Below are positions 58,926 to 64,000 of a stretch of DNA of 64,000 nt, in pieces; position 1 is the stretch's first letter; every line of letters begins with the position of its first letter. The DNA comes from Rossellomorea sp. SC111. GTDB lineage: Bacteria; Bacillota; Bacilli; Bacillales; Bacillaceae_B. A program made the translations under genes and the position numbers. The stretch covers positions 1 through 64,000 of the forward strand of contig NZ_JANIOC010000019.1 of the NCBI RefSeq assembly GCF_024733565.1, given 5' to 3'. The notes under the pieces are model-generated. The model saw nothing but the letters and a program-made list of their open reading frames with translations, did no database searches and had not been told where the DNA came from.

Positions 58926-59279
58926 TTACAGGTTCTCACCTTGTCCGACCTCGACGAATGATGCATCTCCCCATAAACGTTCAAGATTATAGTAACCTCT
59001 TTCTTCTTTATGGAACACGTGAGCGACTACATCTCCTAAGTCAACCAGAATCCAGCGTGCCTGATCGAATCCTTCAAGTCGTTTGACTGTGTATCCTTTT
59101 TCTTCTGCTGCGTCTTTCAATTCACGCGCGATAGCCTGTACCTGTTTGTCTGAGTTACCGTGACAGATCAGGAAATAATCCGCAATCAACGAAACACCTT
59201 TCATGTCCAATACTACAATATCCTCAGCGCGTTTATCATCAGCAGCTTTAAATGCTAATTCTACTAAATTTCGTTCCAT
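58926..59279 (-). CDS. rsfS: Ribosomal silencing factor RsfS
   Basis: Binds L14 on the 50S subunit and blocks subunit joining when nutrients are low. Of 117 residues, the core reads DIVVLDMKGVSLIADYFLIC, GNSDKQVQAIA and ARWILVDLGDVVAHVFH. Preceded by yqeK with a 4-base gap; B. subtilis yqeL. Confidence 0.95.
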   Translation of the reverse strand: MERNLVELAFKAADDKRAEDIVVLDMKGVSLIADYFLICHGNSDKQVQAIARELKDAAEEKGYTVKRLEGFDQARWILVDLGDVVAHVFHKEERGYYNLERLWGDASFVEVGQGENL

Positions 59280-59283
59280 TCCT

Positions 59284-59850
59284 TCATCTCCTCTGATTTA
59301 ATGTCAGTTCATTGTAAAAGCGAAATGTATCCGGATAGATCGCTTGATTTTTTTTCATTAAAAACATGATCGTATTCTGCAGAGCTTTAATGAGTGCCAG
59401 GTCCAATGATTCCTTGGCAAGTTCCCTCACTTCTTCCACACCTGGGAACCTGCGATTCGGCTCAATATAATCTGCTAGATAAACCACCTTGTCGAGTACC
59501 GTCATCCCTTCTTTCCCAGAAGTATGAAAGCGGATTGCAGAAAGGATATCCGGGTCTTCTATCCCGACCTCACGTTCTACCAGGATGGCTCCTACAGGCG
59601 CGTGCCATAACTCGCCATTATAAAGTAAAAGATCCTTTGAAAGATTCTCCCTTTCAATGATCCCCTGCATTTCCCCTTTATCCCGAAACTTTGCATAGTC
59701 ATGAAAAATCGCAGCTGTTTCTGCCTTTTTCTCATCGGCTCCATACCGTTTAGCAAGCTCAATGCTCGTCTCCATGACACCATATGTGTGAATATAGCGA
59801 TGTTCAGTCAAATGCTTTTTTACCATCTCCAGCGCTTTTTCCCTATTCAT
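59284..59850 (-). CDS. yqeK: HD-domain Ap4A hydrolase YqeK
   Basis: Symmetrical diadenosine tetraphosphate hydrolase of the HD superfamily. Of 188 residues, the metal motifs are YIHTYGVMETSIELA (H), AAIFHDYAK (HD), LWHAPVGAIL (H) and VVYLADYIEPNRRF (D). It overlaps nadD by 8 bases, a conserved pairing. Confidence 0.94.
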   Translation of the reverse strand: MNREKALEMVKKHLTEHRYIHTYGVMETSIELAKRYGADEKKAETAAIFHDYAKFRDKGEMQGIIERENLSKDLLLYNGELWHAPVGAILVEREVGIEDPDILSAIRFHTSGKEGMTVLDKVVYLADYIEPNRRFPGVEEVRELAKESLDLALIKALQNTIMFLMKKNQAIYPDTFRFYNELTLNQRR

Positions 59851-60415
59851 ATAACTTCTCCTCCTTGATATATCGATACACGTCGTCCGGAACCAAATAG
59901 CGAACCGTTTGTCCCTTATTTACTGTGTCACGAATGTATGAGGAAGAAAGATCAATGGCCGGCACTTCAATCAATTGCACGTTAAAGGAAGACTCATGGG
60001 TATAATCCGGACGATTAACCCCTATGAACTTCACCATATGCTGCAACTCTTCAATTTTATACCATTTCGGAAGATACTCGATCATATCCCCGCCAATGAT
60101 AAACGAAAATTCGGTATCCTCTTCTCTTTCCATCAAAAGCTTGATGGTGTCATATGTGTAGGAGGCACCCTGTCTTTCGAGTTCGATCCGTTCAATCGAA
60201 AAACGGGGATGACCCTTGATGGCTGCCTCCAGCATCCGAAGCCGCTGGTCCACCGTTACCCTTTCATCCGCCTGTTTATGGGGAGGTACATGGTTAGGTA
60301 GAAAGCGGATTTCATCTAATTGTGCCTTTTCCAGCACTTGCTCTGCAATGACCAAGTGACCCATATGGGGAGGATTGAATGTACCTCCCAGAAGTCCAAC
60401 CTTTTTTTTCATCAT
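59843..60415 (-). CDS. nadD: Nicotinate-nucleotide adenylyltransferase
   Basis: Makes deamido-NAD from NaMN and ATP in NAD synthesis. Of 190 residues, the nucleotidyltransferase motif is GGTFNPPHMGHL and the second ATP motif is SSSYIRDTV. Upstream of yqeK and downstream of yqeI within the tightly packed cluster. Confidence 0.97.
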   Translation of the reverse strand: MMKKKVGLLGGTFNPPHMGHLVIAEQVLEKAQLDEIRFLPNHVPPHKQADERVTVDQRLRMLEAAIKGHPRFSIERIELERQGASYTYDTIKLLMEREEDTEFSFIIGGDMIEYLPKWYKIEELQHMVKFIGVNRPDYTHESSFNVQLIEVPAIDLSSSYIRDTVNKGQTVRYLVPDDVYRYIKEEKLYE

Positions 60416-60426
60416 CGTATCGATCC

Positions 60427-60720
60427 TTATCTTGGCAGGATTAATTGCTTGTTTTCTTTCGATTCTTTGTATAGGACGATGGTATTTCCGATGATCTGGA
60501 CAACTTCAGCTCCTACACCTTCCGATAGCTCTTGTGCAACCTCAGACTTATCCATATCACAATTTTGAAGGATGCTGATTTTCATCAATTCCCTTGTCTC
60601 AATTGCTTCTCCGATCGTTTTGATCATATTATCGTTGACTCCGCCTTTTCCTACTTGAAAAACCGGATTTAAGTGATGTGCTTCTGAACGTAAAAACCTC
60701 TTTTGTTTACCTGTTAACAT
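60427..60720 (-). CDS. yqeI: YhbY family RNA-binding protein YqeI
   Basis: CRM-domain protein of 97 residues that binds pre-50S particles. It starts MLTGKQKRFLRSEAHHLNPV and has the GxxG-like VGKGGVNDNMIKTIGEAIE. A conserved partner of aroE-yqeH in Bacillus; it ends 11 bases before nadD. Confidence 0.95.
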   Translation of the reverse strand: MLTGKQKRFLRSEAHHLNPVFQVGKGGVNDNMIKTIGEAIETRELMKISILQNCDMDKSEVAQELSEGVGAEVVQIIGNTIVLYKESKENKQLILPR

Positions 60721-60721
60721 G

Positions 60722-61552
60722 TTAACCTCCTAGTTGTTGTAAAACGGTGTCCCTCATAACGGAATAGGACGGAAAGATTCCTGTCCACTTCTTAAATGAG
60801 AGGGCTCCCTGATAAACGAACATATCGAGTCCGTTCTGAGTCAGGGCACCTTTCTGTTTAGCCTGTTTCAATAATGTTGTTTCCAGTGGATTATAAATGA
60901 TATCCGAGACGATGCTTCCTTGCTTTAATTCATTGACCTTTATAGGACTGTCTTCAATATGAGGAAACATACCGATGGTCGTCGTCTGGATGATGACATC
61001 ATAATCGTGCAATTCATTCTCGGCGGCTTCAAGGGTAAGGAACGAAGACTCTAACGGAAACGGGCAGGCATCCATCATCTTCTCTGCTCTTCCCGGGGTC
61101 CGGTTGGTTACATCGATCTTCCTTACACCCGAAGAGGCAAGTGTATAATAAATGGCCCTGGCCGCACCGCCTGCCCCGATGATCAGCATAGACTTGTTTT
61201 CAAGACGATCACCGGCTACCTTCTTCAAGCCTTCAACAAAACCAAGACCGTCTGTATTATACCCGATCAGCTTACCATTTTCATTTACAATCGTGTTGAC
61301 AGCACCGATTGCCTTTGCCAATGGATCAATCCCATCAAGGAGAGACATGACATGTTCTTTATGAGGAACCGTCACATTCACTCCCTGAATACCCAAGGCT
61401 TTGATTCCACGGATGGCCTCGGGGAGCTGCTCTTTCTTCACATGAAATCGAACATATTCAGCGTTAATTCCGTTATCTTCAAACGCGCTATTATGCATCA
61501 GGGGCGACATCGAGTGTGCAATCGGATCCCCTATCACACCATAAAGAGCCAC
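60722..61552 (-). CDS. aroE: Shikimate dehydrogenase
   Basis: NADP-dependent reduction of 3-dehydroshikimate to shikimate in aromatic amino-acid synthesis. Of 276 residues, the substrate site shows HSMSPLMHNSAFED and VNVTVPHKEHV; the NADP fold has IIGAGGAARAIYYTL and VTNRT. Set within ribosome-biogenesis genes, as usual in Bacillus. Confidence 0.97.
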   Translation of the reverse strand: MALYGVIGDPIAHSMSPLMHNSAFEDNGINAEYVRFHVKKEQLPEAIRGIKALGIQGVNVTVPHKEHVMSLLDGIDPLAKAIGAVNTIVNENGKLIGYNTDGLGFVEGLKKVAGDRLENKSMLIIGAGGAARAIYYTLASSGVRKIDVTNRTPGRAEKMMDACPFPLESSFLTLEAAENELHDYDVIIQTTTIGMFPHIEDSPIKVNELKQGSIVSDIIYNPLETTLLKQAKQKGALTQNGLDMFVYQGALSFKKWTGIFPSYSVMRDTVLQQLGG

Positions 61553-61562
61553 AGAACCCCTC

Positions 61563-62663
61563 CTAGATCAAAGACTTTCTTAAGAATACGCTGACACCTT
61601 TCGGGACGTGAGCGGCAATGGTCGCCCCGGCATCATTGACGGTAATCCACCCCAAACCTGAGAAAACGATATCCGTTTTCGCTTCTTTGATCCTGAACTC
61701 GTGCCTCACAAGTGGAGGGAACGTATCCATATCATCTTTTCTTGGCGGCTGTAATAATTCCCCCGCATGATTTTTATAGAGTTCATCCGCCTTTTCAATC
61801 TTCGTCCGATGGATGGACAGCTCATTTGAGAAATAGCAAGTAAACGGCTGACGCTCACCCGCCATGAAATCAAAACGGGCCAATCCGCCGAAGAACAAAG
61901 TTTGCTCCGGATTCAACTGGAACGTCCTTGGCTTGATTTCTTTTTTAGGCGTAATGATTTTCAAATCCTGTTTATCTACAAAATGGGCCATCTGGTGATG
62001 ATTGATGATGCCTGGTGTATCAATCAATGATTCTTCCTCATCCAATGGAATTTGAATCATATCTAGAGTCGTACCAGGGAAGTGGGAAGTCGTGATGACA
62101 TCCTGCTCACCTGAGACATGTTTAATGATGCGATTGATGAACGTGGATTTCCCTACGTTCGTACATCCAACCACGTAAACATCTTTTCCATTCCGATATT
62201 TCTCGATCGCTTCGATCGCTTCTGTTATCCCCTGTCCGTTGGCAGCACTCACCAATTGAACATCGATCGGTTTCAATCCCAGTTGACTTGCTTCATGCTT
62301 CATCCAATGAATCAGCTTGGAGTGTTTCACCGACTTAGGCAAGAGATCCACCTTGTTTCCTATCAGAAGGATCGGATTGGACCCGACGAACCTGTGAAGT
62401 CCCGGAAGCCAGCTTCCATTAAAATCAAAGATGTCCACCACTTTGACTATAAGCCCTTCAGAGTCACCAAGCTCATTCAGTATTTTCAGGAAGTCATCAT
62501 CGGTCAACGGAACATCCTGAACTTCATTATAGTGCTTTAATCTGAAACAGCGCTGACAGATGATCTCTTCTTTTTGAAGAGCAGAAGGAGGCGCATAGCC
62601 CAGGCCTTCTTTGTTTTCCGTCTGAATTTCAACGCCACAACCTATACATACAACTTCACTCAC
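61563..62663 (-). CDS. yqeH: Ribosome biogenesis GTPase YqeH
   Basis: Circularly permuted GTPase needed for 30S assembly. The GTG at 62663 behind GGGAGG gives 366 residues, as I recall for B. subtilis. An N-terminal treble-clef zinc finger has CIGCG and CQRCF. G4 (NKVD, residues about 105) precedes G1 (GCTNVGKSTFIN, about 168) and G3 (DTPG), the hallmark of permutation. The start overlaps the end of yqeG by 4 bases. Confidence 0.96.
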   Translation of the reverse strand: MSEVVCIGCGVEIQTENKEGLGYAPPSALQKEEIICQRCFRLKHYNEVQDVPLTDDDFLKILNELGDSEGLIVKVVDIFDFNGSWLPGLHRFVGSNPILLIGNKVDLLPKSVKHSKLIHWMKHEASQLGLKPIDVQLVSAANGQGITEAIEAIEKYRNGKDVYVVGCTNVGKSTFINRIIKHVSGEQDVITTSHFPGTTLDMIQIPLDEEESLIDTPGIINHHQMAHFVDKQDLKIITPKKEIKPRTFQLNPEQTLFFGGLARFDFMAGERQPFTCYFSNELSIHRTKIEKADELYKNHAGELLQPPRKDDMDTFPPLVRHEFRIKEAKTDIVFSGLGWITVNDAGATIAAHVPKGVSVFLRKSLI

Positions 62664-63181
62664 TTTTTGTCCTCCCACTCAAGCATGCCTTTACGCTTGA
62701 AAAACTTCATGATTCTGCGTTCTACCTGACGATTGAATTTTGTAAAGAAACCATCCGATTGAGCCACAGGTACGACCAGTATCGTATGAAAGCCACTGCG
62801 GTTTCCACCTAATACGTCCGTTAACAGCTGATCGCCAATGACAACCGCCTCTTCCTTCTTAACGCCCATTTGTTTGATCGCTTTCTTAAAAGCACGGCCC
62901 ATAGGCTTTCGTGCCTGAAAGATGAATGGAACACCCAAAGGTTCAGCGAATGCCCCCACGCGGTTTTTATTGTTGTTGGATACAATGGTCACAAGGATCC
63001 CCTGCTCCTGCATGTCTTTAAACCACTGGATCAATTTCGGGGTGGCGTTCGCTCTGTCCCACTCCACCAACGTATTATCCAAATCGGTAATGATTGCCTT
63101 GACCCCTTTTTCCTTAAGATGCCCCGGGGTGATATTAAAAATATCCTGGACCTGTTCATTGGGTAAAAACTGCTTGATCAC
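62660..63181 (-). CDS. yqeG: YqeG family HAD phosphatase
   Basis: HAD-IIIA phosphatase family that includes PGP phosphatases; the substrate in Bacillus is unproven. Of 173 residues: motif I ITDLDNTLVEW, motif II VSNNN, motif III-IV KPMGRAFKK and VIGDQLLTDVLGGNRSG. First gene of the yqeG-yqeH-aroE-yqeI-nadD-yqeK-rsfS-yqeM series. Confidence 0.95.
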   Translation of the reverse strand: MIKQFLPNEQVQDIFNITPGHLKEKGVKAIITDLDNTLVEWDRANATPKLIQWFKDMQEQGILVTIVSNNNKNRVGAFAEPLGVPFIFQARKPMGRAFKKAIKQMGVKKEEAVVIGDQLLTDVLGGNRSGFHTILVVPVAQSDGFFTKFNRQVERRIMKFFKRKGMLEWEDKK

Positions 63182-63415
63182 ATGCTACACCTCAAATTTC
63201 TTTTATATGATTAACTGCTTTCGATATATTCTCATTAGATGAACGTTCCACGCTATCGAGGATCGATTTCTATAGTATACCTTTAACCTATAACAGATTA
63301 ATGATAACCAATTTTACATACAGATTCAAAATAAATCATATATATTCCTGTAATTCCAAACATATTACGATAAAAAATAAATATTTTTCGACAAAATTCC
63401 AGCTTTCTTCATACT
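63182..63415. other. AT-rich region upstream of yqeG
   Basis: It should carry the promoter of the yqeG operon on the minus strand, but I cannot pick one with confidence. No ORF here is supported. Confidence 0.4.
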
Positions 63416-63514
63416 TGTGGATAACCTTATTCACATTATACAGAACACAAACAAGCTTTATTTACCAGTTATATACAAGTTAGTCACAACTTATCCACCA
63501 TGAACTGTGGATAA
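63416..63514 (+). promoter_or_regulatory. DnaA-box cluster upstream of sda
   Basis: Two inverted pairs: TGTGGATAA (63416-63424) with TTATTCACA (63427-63435), and TTATCCACC (63491-63499, one mismatch) with TGTGGATAA (63506-63514). Three match TTATNCACA perfectly. sda in B. subtilis is controlled by DnaA. Confidence 0.85.
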
Positions 63515-63623
63515 CGGAACGCTTGTTCTAAAAAAAAATTTTTGGTAAAGTTACATTACTACAAAAAAACGTACTTACACTAAGGTTCGAATAAAAAGAT
63601 GATGAGTAATGGAGGTGGCATTA

Positions 63624-63764
63624 ATGAGGAAATTATCGGACGAACTGTTGATTGATTCTTATTACAAAGCGCTGGAGCTGAAACTCAATACAGAATTCAT
63701 TCGCCTCATCGAAATGGAAATTCACCGTCGATCTCTTACAAATAAAATAAAAGCTACTTCGTAG
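63624..63764 (+). CDS. sda: Sporulation checkpoint inhibitor Sda
   Basis: A 46-residue helical-hairpin protein that binds KinA and blocks the phosphorelay when replication is disturbed. It begins [20 protein letters not shown] and ends KIKATS. GGAGGTGG precedes the ATG. DnaA boxes upstream suggest transcription coupled to DnaA activity and replication status, as in B. subtilis. A terminator follows directly. Confidence 0.95.
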   Translation: MRKLSDELLIDSYYKALELKLNTEFIRLIEMEIHRRSLTNKIKATS

Positions 63765-63781
63765 AATACTAACATGAAACG

Positions 63782-63818
63782 GGACGGATTTATATAAAAT
63801 CCGTCCTCTTTTTTTATG
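63782..63818 (+). terminator. Terminator after sda
   Basis: Stem GGACGGATTT / AAATCCGTCC with a short AT loop, then TCTTTTTTT. Confidence 0.88.
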
Positions 63819-63933
63819 GAATATACGCTCTCTTGCCATCACATTTCAGGATACTGATCCTCTGTCCAACGATCTATGAGCCTAACCAAATCCCTTACTC
63901 AATAAAAAAACGATTAACTTTAACAGTTTAATA

Positions 63934-63961
63934 AGTATATAATAAAATATCATTATATACT
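63934..63961. repeat. AT-rich inverted repeat near the window end
   Basis: Perfect 10-bp arms AGTATATAAT and ATTATATACT around an 8-base core. Could be an operator or promoter element of a gene beyond the window. The rest of 63819-64000 shows nothing. Confidence 0.45.
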
Positions 63962-64000
63962 ATATGAATAAGGATCTTTTTTCACTGTATGAAGTTAACC

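Overview
The window is a stretch of Bacillaceae chromosome, probably from Bacillus sensu lato or a close relative such as Rossellomorea (the genus is an inference). The gene order follows the B. subtilis yqfU-to-sda block almost gene for gene. Spore genes (spoIIP, gpr, yqfC, yqfD, sda), late-competence genes (comEA, comEB, comEC, comER) and Gram-positive ribosome binding sites fit this. I see no rRNA, tRNA, CRISPR array, prophage or transposase gene.

Layout. 1-2.6 kb: zinc uptake genes (znuC, znuB cut by the window edge) and yqfU. 2.7-9.5 kb: yqfT, nfo, cshB, yqfQ, ispH, yqfO, trmK. 9.6-12.1 kb: cccA, then an acyl-CoA dehydrogenase and a small membrane protein that are extra relative to B. 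subtilis. 12.2-17.9 kb: sigA, dnaG, yqxD and the ccpN-yqfL pair. 18.1-19.7 kb: a single-chain glycyl-tRNA synthetase behind a T-box leader, in place of glyQ-glyS and in the opposite orientation. 19.9-25.5 kb: recO, yqzL, era, cdd, dgkA, ybeY, pgpH. 25.7-31.9 kb: phoH, yqfD, yqfC, yqfB, floA, nfeD2 (with a sigma-W type promoter), yqeY, rpsU. 32.2-36.1 kb: yqeW, deoC and an added GH13 alpha-glucosidase. 36.4-44.4 kb: the heat-shock operon hrcA-grpE-dnaK-dnaJ-prmA-rsmE-mtaB behind a perfect CIRCE operator. 44.8-53.5 kb: hemW, lepA, yqxA, spoIIP, gpr, rpsT, holA, yqzM. 53.6-58.1 kb: the competence genes. 58.2-63.2 kb: yqeM, rsfS, yqeK, nadD, yqeI, aroE, yqeH, yqeG, a compact cluster with gaps of 11 bases or less and short overlaps. 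63.4-63.8 kb: sda with paired DnaA boxes. Most genes are on the minus strand and act in core work: RNA and protein folding, ribosome assembly, DNA repair and replication start, cofactor and isoprenoid synthesis, sporulation and competence.

The part least explained by known genes is a set of dispersed non-coding repeats at operon junctions. Family A (about 125-130 bp) forms an imperfect hairpin whose two arms change together from copy to copy. Family B (about 115 bp) has its own paired stems. It sits inside two copies of A, in one case flanked by a possible 6-bp target duplication, and a solo copy forms the apparent terminator of glyS. Family C is a short terminator-like hairpin found next to A copies. 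A second oddity is that ccpN and yqxD have no ATG, GTG or TTG start: each has a good Shine-Dalgarno sequence placed in front of an ATC or ATA codon.
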